Part shown: piece by piece, positions 1 through 9,092 of the stretch | How the letters are laid out: each line of letters begins with the position of its first letter | How positions within the stretch are numbered: the first letter of the stretch is position 1 | Assembly (NCBI RefSeq): GCF_900573985.1 | Contig: NZ_UWOK01000001.1 | Location: 1,984,001 to 2,048,000, forward strand | Length of the DNA stretch: 64,000 nt | Source of the DNA: Campylobacter showae | Lineage (GTDB): Bacteria; Campylobacterota; Campylobacteria; Campylobacterales; Campylobacteraceae | Reading direction: 5' to 3' | Notes under the pieces: generated by a model | What the model saw: the letters and a program-made list of their open reading frames with translations, nothing else | Databases searched by the model: none | What the model was told of the DNA's origin: nothing | Translations under genes and position numbers: made by a program

Positions 1-165
1 AGGGCCGCCGCTTAGGATTATGCCTTTTGGTTTTTTCGCTTTAATCTCATCGACCTTGACGTTAAAAGGCAAAATCTCGGTATAAACGCCCTGCTCGCGC
101 AAGCGTCTAGCGATGAGCTGAGTATACTGCGAGCCAAAATCCAGAACTATTATCGTGTTATTCAT
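1..165 (-). CDS. guaA: GMP synthase (glutamine-hydrolysing), N-terminal part
   Basis: Only the first 55 codons lie in the window; the gene continues past the left edge. The visible protein opens with a class I glutamine amidotransferase start: [17 protein letters not shown] at residues 5-21 and the oxyanion-strand motif ILSGGP at the edge. This is characteristic of GuaA, which amidates XMP to GMP in cytosolic purine synthesis. The ATG is preceded by AAAGGA and lies 11 bases after the nhaD stop, so it is probably co-transcribed with nhaD. The identification is strong despite truncation; a related amidotransferase such as CarA lacks this exact opening. Confidence 0.93.
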   Translation of the reverse strand, partial: MNNTIIVLDFGSQYTQLIARRLREQGVYTEILPFNVKVDEIKAKKPKGIILSGGP

Positions 166-176
166 GAGCGCGTCCT

Positions 177-1568
177 TTAAAAATACAAATGGAAAATTTC
201 AAACTGTATGTACCAGATCACGACCGATACGATATAGCCGGCAACCACGGTCCAAGCGTATTTCATATGCGCGCCGAAGGTATAGATGCCTTTTAGTTTG
301 CCCATGACGCCAACGCCGGCAGCAGAACCGAAGCTAATCATCGAGCCGCCGATACCGGCAGTTAGGGTAACTAGTAGCCACTGGCTTAAATTTTCGCCCG
401 TATCCGCGCCCATCATAGGATTTGCTTTTAGCACGGCGGACATAACAGGGACGTTATCCACGATAGCGGATAGGAAGCCGACGCCTATATTTACGGCAGT
501 GGCGCCAAATTTATCATAAAGAGAAACGGCGTAGTTCAAAAATCCGACGAAGTGTAGCGCGCCGACGGCGGCAAGGATACCGAAGAAGAAGAAAAGCGTG
601 TTGTTTTCGATTTTTGACATATAGTGAAAGACGTGCATAGGCTCTTCGTTTTTATTAGTTTTTTTGTAGATGTATGTGTAGATGCTAAGAAGCGAGAAGC
701 CAAACATCATGCCCCACATCGCAGGTAGGTGGAAGAGCTGGTGCATCATAACTGCCGAAAATATCGTAAATGCGCCAAGACCGATAACGACTTTGCCGCC
801 TTTTTTGATGCTTACCTTCGGCTCTGTCGCAGGGTCAAAATGCGGGCTACCCGCAGGCACGATGCGTACTAGTAAAAACGCCGTAACTAGCCAGCCGATA
901 ATAGAAGCTGGGAAAAGCGCGAAAAAGTCGATAAACGGAGCCTTGCCAGCAGCCCACGCCATTAGCGTCGTGATATCGCCAAACGGACTCCATGCGCCAC
1001 CTGCATTTGCTGCGACGACGATGTTTATCGCGCCTGCGACTAGGAAATTCGTATTGGTCTTATCTATCGTTAAAAGAACGGTAGAAAGGATAAGGGCCGT
1101 AGTTAGGTTATCGGCGACGGGGCTGATAAAAAACGCCAAAACGCCCGTTAGCCAAAAGAGTCTTTTATACGTGTAGCCTTTTGAGACGAGGTTGTATTTT
1201 AGCGCGTTAAACACGTCCCGCTCTATAAGCGCCTCGATATAGGTCATCGCGACCATGAGGAAAAATACGATCTGCGAAATCTCTAAAATCAGGTGATTTA
1301 CCTCATTTTGCAACAAATGCACATCTAGGCCGTTTGCCAGCATATAAAAGCCGATAAGCAAGAACATAAAAGTGCCGATAAATATGGCCGGCTTAGCCTT
1401 ATCGATGTGAAAATTTTCCTCCGTAGCGATGAAAAAATATCCCACGACGAAAATGATGAGGCTCGCGATACCCACCCACGTAGTCGTTAAATTTAAAGCC
1501 TCGCCCGCAGCGTCGCCGCTACCGAAGGCCAAAGCGAAAAACAGACTCAAAAGTCCGACGATCTTCAT
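177..1568 (-). CDS. nhaD: NhaD-type Na+/H+ antiporter
   Basis: This 463-residue inner-membrane protein has about a dozen hydrophobic segments. It carries the conserved transport motifs [11 protein letters not shown] (149-159) and [13 protein letters not shown] (188-200), which fit the NhaD branch of the ion-transporter superfamily rather than NhaA or NhaB. The first 20 residues look like a cleavable signal or first membrane segment, as in other NhaD proteins. The expected role is Na+ (and Li+) extrusion in exchange for protons, for pH and salt homeostasis. It starts at ATG behind GGAGAG, 14 bases after the small lipoprotein gene and just upstream of guaA, so the three probably form one leftward unit. 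Confidence 0.92.
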   Translation of the reverse strand: MKIVGLLSLFFALAFGSGDAAGEALNLTTTWVGIASLIIFVVGYFFIATEENFHIDKAKPAIFIGTFMFLLIGFYMLANGLDVHLLQNEVNHLILEISQIVFFLMVAMTYIEALIERDVFNALKYNLVSKGYTYKRLFWLTGVLAFFISPVADNLTTALILSTVLLTIDKTNTNFLVAGAINIVVAANAGGAWSPFGDITTLMAWAAGKAPFIDFFALFPASIIGWLVTAFLLVRIVPAGSPHFDPATEPKVSIKKGGKVVIGLGAFTIFSAVMMHQLFHLPAMWGMMFGFSLLSIYTYIYKKTNKNEEPMHVFHYMSKIENNTLFFFFGILAAVGALHFVGFLNYAVSLYDKFGATAVNIGVGFLSAIVDNVPVMSAVLKANPMMGADTGENLSQWLLVTLTAGIGGSMISFGSAAGVGVMGKLKGIYTFGAHMKYAWTVVAGYIVSVVIWYIQFEIFHLYF

Positions 1569-1582
1569 TTGCTCTCCTTGAT

Positions 1583-1735
1583 TTATAGTTTATTTATCTT
1601 TTCGGTTTTGCTGTTTGAGGGCTCAGACGGCGCTTCGTAGAACGGATCGCCCTTGTGGCCGCAGCCTGCTATAAAAATTAACAAAAAAAATGCTAAAATC
1701 GCCTTATGAAAGACGCTAAGACTATTATTCGACAT
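1583..1735 (-). CDS. Small LptM-like lipoprotein
   Basis: This 50-codon reading frame has a hydrophobic stretch ending in the lipobox FIAGC, followed by GHKGDPFYEAP and a short polar tail. The pattern C-G-x-K-G-x-P after the lipidated cysteine is typical of the tiny LptM/YifL-type lipoproteins, which in E. coli assist the LptDE outer-membrane machinery; function here is inferred from that resemblance only. It ends 14 bases before nhaD. The only in-frame ATG (1735) lies 30 bases inside the divergent gene starting at 1706, so the two 5' ends overlap. Confidence 0.7.
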   Translation of the reverse strand: MSNNSLSVFHKAILAFFLLIFIAGCGHKGDPFYEAPSEPSNSKTEKINKL

Positions 1736-2188
1736 ATTGTTGATAATCCTTTTTATAAAGAGTTAAAAAACCGTAGCGAATGCGGAGAATTTTTACAGCT
1801 TTTAAGCCTAAATCATCGCAGGCTCATCGCCTTTTGCTACGAGAAAAACGGCGTTTTGTTTTTTGCCCTGTTTCATCCGTTAGGACTTCAGGAATTAAAA
1901 AGCGATAGTAGTATAAAAATGTTAAAAGGCTTATTAAAAATCTATTCTAGCGTAAATTTTGACGGTAGGCTCGCTCGCGTAACGGACGTTAAATTTTTTG
2001 TGACAAAGCATTTAAAATTTAAAAAAGCTACCGACCCATACGAAAAAAAGCGAATTTTTACCTACGCCGAGCCTGCTAAAGGCGAGTTTATAAATTTAGC
2101 CAAAAGCGAGCGGATTTTCGAAGGATTTGAAAAAATTCGCCTTGCCATAAAGCAAAATTTAGCTAAAGAATCAAGCGGGGCGCGATGA
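1706..2188 (+). CDS. DciA/DUF721-like protein (tentative)
   Basis: The 160-residue product is soluble and basic. The central segment, with GVLFFALFHPLGLQELK (about 49-65) followed by a hydrophobic helix, resembles the beta-strand-then-helix core of DUF721/DciA proteins. In many bacteria lacking DnaC, DciA loads the replicative helicase. That assignment rests on pattern resemblance alone and is tentative. There is no good ribosome-binding site before the ATG, and the gene's 5' end overlaps the divergent lipoprotein gene by 30 bases. It ends 64 bases before the preferred uvrC start, so it is probably co-transcribed with uvrC. Confidence 0.55.
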   Translation: MKDAKTIIRHIVDNPFYKELKNRSECGEFLQLLSLNHRRLIAFCYEKNGVLFFALFHPLGLQELKSDSSIKMLKGLLKIYSSVNFDGRLARVTDVKFFVTKHLKFKKATDPYEKKRIFTYAEPAKGEFINLAKSERIFEGFEKIRLAIKQNLAKESSGAR

Positions 2189-2252
2189 ATCAAATTTGGT
2201 CAAATTTAACCCCAAACGGCAAAAGCTCAAATTTACTAGCGGGAGCCAAATT

Positions 2253-4067
2253 TTGCTAATCGACGAGATCCGCTCGCTGCCTGCTCAGCCCGGCGTTTAT
2301 CAGTATTTCGACAAGGCCGGCAAGCTGCTTTACGTCGGCAAGGCTAAAATTTTAAAAAACCGCGTTAAAAGCTACTTTTCGTTTACGCCCGCGCTCGCCC
2401 CCTCGCCCAAGGTTAGCCCGCGCATACACAAGATGATCAGCGAGGCCGTGCACCTCGAGTATATCGTGACTCCCAGCGAAGCTGACGCGCTGATACTGGA
2501 AAACTCCTTCATCAAGCAGCTAAGGCCCAAATACAATATCTTGCTACGCGACGATAAGACATACCCCTACATCTACGTAAATTTAGACGAGGATTTTCCG
2601 CGCTTTGAGATCACGCGAAAGATCGTCCGCGGCAAAAACGTCAAGTATTTCGGCCCGTATTTTCGCGGAGCGCGCGAGCTTTTGGATGCGCTTAGGCTGA
2701 GCTTTAAACTCGTGCAAAGCAAAAGCGCGCTCAAAGCCACGGGCGCATATCTGCCCTATCAGATCGGCTATTCAGAAGCCCCGCTCATCAGTAAAATTTC
2801 GCCCGCAGACTACGCCAAGGTAGTAGAGGGCGCGATCGCGGCGCTAAACAATCCCCTTTCTATGCTGCCAAAGCTCGTAAATTTGATGAACAAATACGCC
2901 CAAAACGAAAACTACGAGCAAGCCGCCCTCGTGCGCGATAAAATCAACGCTATCAAAGACCTAGACGTCAAAATCGAGGTCGATCTAGCTAAGCTTGAAG
3001 ATTTTGAGGTTTTTGCCGTGGGCGCGGAGCAAAATTTGCTTTGTGCGGTGCGTTTTAGCGTGCACGGCGGCAAAATCAGCGGCGTGTATCAAAACATCAC
3101 AAACGCCAAAATGAGCTCGCAAGGCGACCTAAACGACGCCTACAAGCAAATCGTCCTAGAGAGCTTTCCAGCTGGCGCGCCCGTCGTGAGCGCCAAAATT
3201 TACGCGCTTGAAGCCTTTGAGGACGCAAACCTCGTAGAGGAGATCTTGACCGCTCGTCACGGCCGCAAATTTAGCATCTCCGTTCCTAAAATCGGCGAGA
3301 AAAAGCGCATCTGCGAAATGGCGCTAACAAACGCGCAAGTCTCTATCCAAAAGTACCTAAAAACCCATGACGACGCGTTTTTGGACGAGCTAAAGGAGTA
3401 TTTCGGCCTCGCATGCGCGCCGTATGCCATCGAGACTTTTGACAACTCGCATATGTTCGGCGCGGCTGCAGTCGGCGCGATGGTGCGCTTTGAGCACGGA
3501 AACTTCGCCAAGGAGCACTACCGTCACATGCACCTCTCCCACGCAAACGACTACGATCAGATGCGCCAGATGCTTACAGAGCGCGCTTTGCGGTTTGACA
3601 AACTTAGTCCGCCCGATCTCTGGCTCATCGACGGCGGTCAGGCGCTGCTGGATCTTGCTACGGATATCATCGCTAGTAGCGGTGCAAACGTCGATATACT
3701 CGCCATCTCAAAAGAAAAAATAGACGCCAAAGCCCACCGCGCAAAAGGTGGCGCGAGGGATAAAATTTACGCTAGCAGCGGCGTATTTACGCTACCCGTC
3801 GGCGACAGACGACTACAGTTTTTCCAGCGACTTCGCGACGAGGCGCACAGATTCGCCATTACCTTTCATCAAAAAACCAAGCGCAAGGAGGATCTGGGCG
3901 CTAGCAAGCTAGCAGACGCGGGCGTATCGGCGGGAAGTATCGCAAAGCTCGTTAAATTTTACGGTAGCTTTGAGGCGATAATGACCGCGACTAGCGAGGA
4001 AATAGAAAAGATGACAAATAGGAGCGTAGCAGCCAAGATCAAGCAACTAAAAGAGAGTGAAATTTGA
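2253..4067 (+). CDS. uvrC: UvrABC excinuclease subunit C
   Basis: UvrC makes both incisions around bulky DNA lesions in nucleotide excision repair. The GIY-YIG nuclease is at the N-terminus (GVYQYF and LYVGKAK, within residues 14-32). A UVR helix pair follows (NYEQAALVRDKI), then the RNase H-like C-terminal nuclease (ETFDNSH, WLIDGGQ) and a helix-hairpin-helix end. I prefer the TTG start at 2253, which has GGAG seven bases upstream. It gives 604 residues, close to the roughly 600 of C. jejuni UvrC. The frame stays open upstream to a TTG at 2196, but those 19 extra residues (KFNPKRQKLKF...) look like translated intergenic AAATTT-rich DNA. Confidence 0.95.
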   Translation: MLIDEIRSLPAQPGVYQYFDKAGKLLYVGKAKILKNRVKSYFSFTPALAPSPKVSPRIHKMISEAVHLEYIVTPSEADALILENSFIKQLRPKYNILLRDDKTYPYIYVNLDEDFPRFEITRKIVRGKNVKYFGPYFRGARELLDALRLSFKLVQSKSALKATGAYLPYQIGYSEAPLISKISPADYAKVVEGAIAALNNPLSMLPKLVNLMNKYAQNENYEQAALVRDKINAIKDLDVKIEVDLAKLEDFEVFAVGAEQNLLCAVRFSVHGGKISGVYQNITNAKMSSQGDLNDAYKQIVLESFPAGAPVVSAKIYALEAFEDANLVEEILTARHGRKFSISVPKIGEKKRICEMALTNAQVSIQKYLKTHDDAFLDELKEYFGLACAPYAIETFDNSHMFGAAAVGAMVRFEHGNFAKEHYRHMHLSHANDYDQMRQMLTERALRFDKLSPPDLWLIDGGQALLDLATDIIASSGANVDILAISKEKIDAKAHRAKGGARDKIYASSGVFTLPVGDRRLQFFQRLRDEAHRFAITFHQKTKRKEDLGASKLADAGVSAGSIAKLVKFYGSFEAIMTATSEEIEKMTNRSVAAKIKQLKESEI

Positions 4068-4322
4068 TGAAATTTGGGGCTTATTTTGTAAAATCCGCCC
4101 TGAAATTTGAGCTAAACTTGACGTATTTGTTTTCGTCAAATTTGAAAGCGCAAATTTAACTCCCCGCTCTTGGATAAATTTCGCCGTAGTTATTCGCAAA
4201 TCAACCCGTCAAATTTGACGCAAAAAGCGATCAAATTTGCGCACTAAACGTAAAATTTAAGCGAGCGATTACGTAGCGCAAATTTAAATTCCGCGCCGCC
4301 GCCAAGGTCTATTTCGGTAAAT

Positions 4323-4916
4323 TTATCGTTTCGCGGCTTTTTCTATCGCTTCCGCCGCTTCGCAGCCATCTTTCCAGCCGTAAGCGCACGCCTTTTGCAG
4401 ATAGTTTTTTGCGCTAGCTACGTCTTTTTCGCCAAGCATCGCGTTGTAGTAGAGTGCGCCCAGATTAAAGCACGACATCCCGTCTTTTGCCTCGCAGGAT
4501 TTGCGCCAGATTTCTCCCGCTTTTTGCGCGTCTTTTTTGACGCCGAGCCCCTGCTCATAAAGCGAGCCTAAATTTGCGCAACCCAGCAAATAACCGCTAT
4601 CGCAGGCTTTTTTATAGAGCTCGGCGGCCTTTGGCGCATCGGCCTTGACGCCCTCTCCTTTGCGGTAGGCGACGCCCAAATTTACGCAGGCTCGCACGTA
4701 CTCCCCGTCGCACGCCTTTTTAAACAGCGCAAAGGCCTTTTCATAGTTTTTGTCCAGGTCGCATTCCTCAAGCTTGATGCCGATGTAGGCAAGGCCTAAA
4801 TTATCGCAGCTCTCAAAATCGCCCGCGTCGCAATCTTTTTGCAGTCCGCTCGTATCGCATTTTGCCGCATTTAAAGAAACCGCCGTAAAAATAGCTAAAA
4901 ATATAAATTTATTCAT
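4323..4916 (-). CDS. Secreted Sel1-repeat cysteine-rich protein (Hcp-like)
   Basis: The 197-residue protein has a short signal peptide (about 17 residues, ending ...SLNA) and then about five Sel1-type helical repeats of roughly 36 residues. Each carries a pair of cysteines seven or eight apart (ACDGEYVRAC, ACDSGYLLGC, SCEAKDGMSC, ACAYGWKDGC), which would form one disulfide per repeat. This is the architecture of the Helicobacter cysteine-rich proteins (HcpA family), found in the periplasm or secreted. Hcp proteins have been linked to penicillin binding and host interaction, but no enzymatic role can be read from this sequence. It stands alone between uvrC and dnaJ. Confidence 0.85.
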   Translation of the reverse strand: MNKFIFLAIFTAVSLNAAKCDTSGLQKDCDAGDFESCDNLGLAYIGIKLEECDLDKNYEKAFALFKKACDGEYVRACVNLGVAYRKGEGVKADAPKAAELYKKACDSGYLLGCANLGSLYEQGLGVKKDAQKAGEIWRKSCEAKDGMSCFNLGALYYNAMLGEKDVASAKNYLQKACAYGWKDGCEAAEAIEKAAKR

Positions 4917-5035
4917 CTTGTATTTTCAATGCCGAATTTAACGCGCCGTTTTGTAACGGACGCAAATTTAAGCCCGAGCGACTGAGCAAATTTGACGAAA
5001 TATTGCGCCCGTCAAAAGTCAAATTTGACCTAAAT

Positions 5036-6208
5036 TTACGCCTTTTTGCCTTTTTTCTTGCCTTTGTCGCCAGACTCTTCGCCCTTAAACCACCCCTTTA
5101 TCTTGTCCAAGATTCCTTCGTCCTCTTCTTCGTCGTAGCTCGCCTTGCCGGCCTTGATACCAAAGCTTTCTTGTAGCTGATTTAGTAGAGAGATTTGCTC
5201 GCCCGTTAGCTCTTTTGGCGTTTTTATGGAGATTTGCGCTACGAGCCTGCCGTATCTTTTGCTATTTACGTTTTTTACGCCAAGGCCGTCAAATACGAAC
5301 TGCTGCTTGTCTTTTGCGCCGACTGGTAGTTTTAGCTCGGTCGTGCCTTTTAGCGTCGGGATCGTGATCGTCTCGCCCAGGATAGCTTGCGTGAAAAATA
5401 CCGGAATCTCGATATAAACGTCGCTTTCGTGACGTACGAAATGCTCGTCGGCTTCAACCTCGATATGCACGTATAGATCGCCTCTGGCGCCCGTTGAGGA
5501 GACGTTGCCCTTTTCGCTCACGCGCATGCGCATGCCGTCGTCGATGCCCTCGGGGATATTTACTTTGACGCTTTGGCGCTCCTCTTTAAAGCCGCTACCG
5601 CCGCAATCAGAGCATCTATCCTTGACCGTTTCGCCCGTGCCGTTGCAGTACGGACACTCCTGCACGAAGCTCATAAAGCCTCGCTGCTGCGATATCCGGC
5701 CCCTACCCTCGCAGTGCGGACATACGTGAGTTTTGCCGTCTTTCGAACCGCTGCCTTTGCATGTCTGGCACGGTTTTTTGATCGTAAAATCTATCTCTTT
5801 TTCGGCGCCGAATACCGCTTCGTTAAATTTGATCCTAAGAGCTATCTCTAGATCGAGCGGATATTTGTCGCTGCTTCTTTTGCGGCTGCTTGCGCCAGAG
5901 CTAAATCCGCCGCCAAAAAACGAGTTAAATATGTCGCCCAAATCAAAATCCGCGCTAAACCCGCTAGAGCTAAAGCCGCCTCTGCCCTCAAGCCCAGCCT
6001 TGCCGTATCTATCGTATATCGCGCGCTTTTCCTCGTCGCCTAACACCTGGTAGGCTTCGTTTACCTTTTTAAAATTTTCTTCCGCTTCTTTGTCGCCTTG
6101 ATTGCGGTCCGGGTGGTACTTTAGTGCTAGTTTTCTAAATGCTTTTTTTATGGTTTCAGAGTCGCTATTTTTGCTGATTTCTAAAATTTCGTAGTAGTCT
6201 ATTTCCAC
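5036..6208 (-). CDS. dnaJ: Chaperone protein DnaJ
   Basis: DnaJ stimulates the ATPase of DnaK and delivers unfolded clients. The J domain has HPD at residues 32-34, followed by a Gly/Phe-rich linker (about 76-107). Four zinc-binding CxxCxGxG repeats begin at C147, C163, C185 and C199, and a C-terminal substrate domain follows. At 390 residues it is slightly long, mainly because of an acidic-then-lysine-rich tail (EEEDEG...KGKKKGKKA). It starts with ATG behind AGGAGA and is divergent from racR, the same arrangement as in C. jejuni. Confidence 0.97.
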   Translation of the reverse strand: MEIDYYEILEISKNSDSETIKKAFRKLALKYHPDRNQGDKEAEENFKKVNEAYQVLGDEEKRAIYDRYGKAGLEGRGGFSSSGFSADFDLGDIFNSFFGGGFSSGASSRKRSSDKYPLDLEIALRIKFNEAVFGAEKEIDFTIKKPCQTCKGSGSKDGKTHVCPHCEGRGRISQQRGFMSFVQECPYCNGTGETVKDRCSDCGGSGFKEERQSVKVNIPEGIDDGMRMRVSEKGNVSSTGARGDLYVHIEVEADEHFVRHESDVYIEIPVFFTQAILGETITIPTLKGTTELKLPVGAKDKQQFVFDGLGVKNVNSKRYGRLVAQISIKTPKELTGEQISLLNQLQESFGIKAGKASYDEEEDEGILDKIKGWFKGEESGDKGKKKGKKA

Positions 6209-6241
6209 AAAATCTCCTAAAATTTTTAAATTTAAAGGGCG

Positions 6242-6249
6242 ATTTTATC
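6242..6249 (-). promoter_or_regulatory. Putative dnaJ -10 box
   Basis: Read leftward, GATAAAAT lies about 35 bases before the dnaJ start in an AT-rich stretch. This fits the Campylobacter housekeeping promoter, which depends mostly on an extended -10 and periodic T-rich upstream DNA. No CIRCE-type operator was seen beside it. Confidence 0.5.
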
Positions 6250-6327
6250 TTATTATTTATAAAAATTCAAAGCGGAGGAGAATTTTAAACGAGGATAGTA
6301 AATTCGGAAAAAAATTTAACTTTTTTT

Positions 6328-6336
6328 GGTTATAAT
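6328..6336 (+). promoter_or_regulatory. racR promoter (extended -10)
   Basis: A perfect TATAAT at 6331-6336 is preceded by GGT and a run of seven T. The start codon is 32 bases downstream, with AAAGG as the ribosome-binding site. This would give a short leader for the racR-racS-recR operon. Confidence 0.7.
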
Positions 6337-6368
6337 CATTTTCGTTAAATCTATTTGAAAGGCTTAAA

Positions 6369-7040
6369 ATGATTAATGTTTTAATGATTGAAGACGATCC
6401 GGAATTCGCGCAAATCCTATCCGAGTACTTGAGCGATTTTAATATAAAAGTAACAAATTTCGAAGATCCTTATTTGGGACTAAGCGCCGGAGTGAAAAAT
6501 TTCGACCTGCTCATCCTAGACCTTACGCTACCTGGCATGGACGGCCTAGAAGTGTGCAAAGAGATCCGCAGCAAATACAACATCCCTATCATCATCTCCT
6601 CTGCTCGCAGCGACATCAGCGACAAGGTCGTAGGGTTGCAGCTAGGAGCGGACGACTATCTACCAAAACCGTACGATCCAAAGGAAATGTACGCGCGCAT
6701 AATGAGCTTAATCCGCCGCTACAAAAAGACCAACGAAGTGCAAGAAGAGGTCGTTGATACGCTGTTTAGGATAGATGAGCGCAGACACGAAATCTACTAC
6801 AACAACGAAAGCCTAACGCTAACGCCGGCAGAGTATGAGATCTTGAGCTATCTTATCAAGCAACACAGCTTTTCAGTCTCTCGCGAGCAACTGGTTTATA
6901 ACTGCAAAAGCCTAAAAGACAAGGACTCAAAGAGCCTAGACGTCATCATCGGCAGACTAAGAACCAAGATCGGCGACAGCTCAAAAGCGCCTAAACATAT
7001 ATTTTCGGTACGCGGAATAGGCTATAAACTCATAGGATGA
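6369..7040 (+). CDS. racR: OmpR-family response regulator RacR
   Basis: The 223-residue regulator has a receiver domain, with acidic pocket E8-D9-D10, phospho-acceptor D51 and K100. A winged-helix DNA-binding domain follows from about residue 130 to the end (ending RGIGYKLIG). Sequence type and position, divergent from dnaJ and followed by its kinase and recR, match C. jejuni RacR. In C. jejuni the RacRS system controls growth at elevated temperature and respiratory genes under low oxygen; the same role here is inference from synteny. The racS start overlaps its stop codon (ATGA). Confidence 0.9.
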   Translation: MINVLMIEDDPEFAQILSEYLSDFNIKVTNFEDPYLGLSAGVKNFDLLILDLTLPGMDGLEVCKEIRSKYNIPIIISSARSDISDKVVGLQLGADDYLPKPYDPKEMYARIMSLIRRYKKTNEVQEEVVDTLFRIDERRHEIYYNNESLTLTPAEYEILSYLIKQHSFSVSREQLVYNCKSLKDKDSKSLDVIIGRLRTKIGDSSKAPKHIFSVRGIGYKLIG

Positions 7041-8290
7041 GATACTCCTTAACCACGAAGATTTCGGTAGTTTTCGCGCTAGCGTTTTCGCTTGTTTGCA
7101 TCTTGTTCTATACGTTTGCGAACATACAGCTAGATAACGCGCTAGAAAAGATAAAAAACAAGCAGCTAAACGCGATAAACTACCTCATTGCCTCATACGA
7201 AAAGTCAAATCCACCTAGCGATTTGACTAATTATTTTAGAAATTTTGGACTAACCTACGTCAAAAGCGACAAAACCGTCGCAAACGTCATAAGCACGGGC
7301 AAGACGGTCTTTGCCAAGCAAACGCAGCTAGGACTCTTTCAGTCGCTGCTTTTTCAGGATAGTTTATATCTGCAGATCAAAAATCCTTCGTTTCAAATTT
7401 TACTCGAAAGCGACGATACGAAAAACATAAATGATCCGATTTGGGTGGGCTTTATACTCACGACGGCGCTTCTCGTGTCGCTCTACGTTTCGGTGATGAA
7501 GTCGCTGATGCCGCTTAAAAAACTAAGCTCGGATATCAGGAAATTCGGCGCGGGAAACATGGATGTAAATATCGCCAAACCCGACTCCGACGATGAGATC
7601 GCCAAGGTCGCGATAGAATTTGACGCCGCAGCTAGCAAGATCAGGGAGCTTTTGCGCTCTAGACAGCTGTTTTTACGCACGATCATGCACGAGCTAAAAA
7701 CGCCGATCGGTAAAGGTCGTATAGTCTCTGAAATGGTGCAAAACCCTACGCACAAAACCCGCTTGATAGCGATATTTGAGCGTCTAGATATGCTCATAAA
7801 CGAGTTTGGCAAGATCGAGCAGCTGCTATCCAAAAACTACGCGCTAAACTATCAGGAGTCATACTTTTCAAACATCCTTGACCAGGCGCGCGACATGCTG
7901 ATGCTCGATAAATTTGAAGAAAAAGTAGGCGTAGATATCCGCCGAGATATCTTGCTGCGCGTGGATTTCGGACTCTTTTCGCTTGCGATCAAAAATCTCA
8001 TAGATAACGCCCTAAAATACGCCAACGACAAAAAGGCGCAGGTTATCTGCGACGCAGACGGTATCGTCGTGAGAAATCTAGGCCAACCTCTACAAAATCC
8101 TATCGAGCACTACATGCAAGCCTTTATCCGCGAAAAGGGCAGCAAAAGCAGCGGCATGGGGCTAGGCCTATACATCATCGACCACATCTGCCGCATGCAC
8201 AAATTTAGCCTAAAATACTCATACGAGGACGGCTATCACTCATTTAAAATTTGCACCGATCCAAAGGAAAGTGTTGAAAAAAGGGCTTGA
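7037..8290 (+). CDS. racS: Sensor histidine kinase RacS
   Basis: This membrane histidine kinase partners RacR. It has two membrane segments (about 8-28 and 136-155) flanking a roughly 105-residue periplasmic sensor, and then a HAMP-like linker. The phospho-acceptor H218 lies in MHELKTPIGK, and the ATPase domain shows NLIDNALKYAN and the G box GMGLGLYI. The start codon overlaps the racR stop by four bases, and recR begins 20 bases before its own stop, so translation of all three is probably coupled. Identification as RacS rests on conserved neighbourhood plus kinase family. Confidence 0.9.
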   Translation: MRYSLTTKISVVFALAFSLVCILFYTFANIQLDNALEKIKNKQLNAINYLIASYEKSNPPSDLTNYFRNFGLTYVKSDKTVANVISTGKTVFAKQTQLGLFQSLLFQDSLYLQIKNPSFQILLESDDTKNINDPIWVGFILTTALLVSLYVSVMKSLMPLKKLSSDIRKFGAGNMDVNIAKPDSDDEIAKVAIEFDAAASKIRELLRSRQLFLRTIMHELKTPIGKGRIVSEMVQNPTHKTRLIAIFERLDMLINEFGKIEQLLSKNYALNYQESYFSNILDQARDMLMLDKFEEKVGVDIRRDILLRVDFGLFSLAIKNLIDNALKYANDKKAQVICDADGIVVRNLGQPLQNPIEHYMQAFIREKGSKSSGMGLGLYIIDHICRMHKFSLKYSYEDGYHSFKICTDPKESVEKRA

Positions 8291-8846
8291 GAAATTTAAC
8301 GAACTCGTAGCGGCCTTTGAGCAGTTACCGGGCGTGGGTAAAAAATCCGCCCAGCGCTACGCCTATCACGTCTGCCTAAAGGATAGCTTTGGTGGGCTAA
8401 AACTCGCGCAAAGCATCGAGGACGCAGTGAGATTTACGGGCAAATGTCAAATTTGCGGCGGGCTTAGCGAGGATGAGATTTGCGACATTTGCAGCGACGA
8501 AACTCGCGAGAAGGAGCTGCTAGCCGTCGTCGAAAGTCCAAAAGATATCCTGGTTTTCGAGCAAAGCGCGATCTACCGCGGGCGCTACTTCGTGCTTGAG
8601 GAGATAACGCCGGAGCAAACCGAAAAACTGCGCGCGATCATAGAACAAAACGGCGTGACCGAGATCATTTTCGCGCTAACGCCGGGGCTTAGCAGCGACG
8701 CGGTGATGGTATTTATCGAGGACAAGCTAAGCGATTTGGGCGTCAAATTTAGCAAGATAGCCCAGGGCGTACCCACAGGCGTAAATCTCGAAAACATCGA
8801 CCTTCTATCGCTTATGAAAGCGCTTGATAGTAGGACGGAGCTGTAA
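8271..8846 (+). CDS. recR: Recombination protein RecR
   Basis: RecR acts with RecO/RecF-type mediators to load RecA at gapped DNA. The 191-residue protein has an N-terminal helix-hairpin-helix (LPGVGKKSAQRYAYH), a C4 zinc finger (C59, C62, C71, C74) and a Toprim domain (residues about 83-175, with LAVVE and LTPGLSSDAV). The frame begins with GTG at 8271, inside the end of racS. A TTG one codon later is an equally good start, with AGGA just upstream of both. Position after racS is as in C. jejuni. Confidence 0.94.
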   Translation: MLKKGLEKFNELVAAFEQLPGVGKKSAQRYAYHVCLKDSFGGLKLAQSIEDAVRFTGKCQICGGLSEDEICDICSDETREKELLAVVESPKDILVFEQSAIYRGRYFVLEEITPEQTEKLRAIIEQNGVTEIIFALTPGLSSDAVMVFIEDKLSDLGVKFSKIAQGVPTGVNLENIDLLSLMKALDSRTEL

Positions 8847-9030
8847 ATTTAAGTCGGGCGCGTGAGGCTTTTTATAAATTTAACGCTACGTTTTTAAATT
8901 CGCTCAAGTCTAAATTTAAGATTGGGCGAACAAATTTCCATCGCATTGCAAACCGACAAACCTCCTCAAATTTAACACGTAGCACTAAAATCAAATTTTA
9001 CAAGCGCAACAAAGAATAAAAAGAAAATTT

Positions 9031-9066
9031 AAAAAGAGAAATTTACGACCCGAAGGCCGTAAATTT
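9031..9066 (-). terminator. Intrinsic terminator after the TRAP binding protein gene
   Basis: Read leftward, AAATTTACG pairs with CGTAAATTT around a GC-rich loop and is followed by CTCTTTTTAAATTTT. A second short hairpin (CGCCC/GGGCG, 9071-9085) lies between it and the stop codon. Confidence 0.7.
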
Positions 9067-9092
9067 AAGCCGCCCAAAATGGGCGAGAGAAG

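Noticed and set aside
4252..4289. Possible degenerate fourth hairpin element with ACGTA near its apex after the Sel1 gene
   Set aside because: AAATTTAAGCG can pair with CGCAAATTT around a loop containing ACGTA, but the conserved outer ends and GATAAGGC apex are missing; AAATTT is so common that chance pairing is likely.
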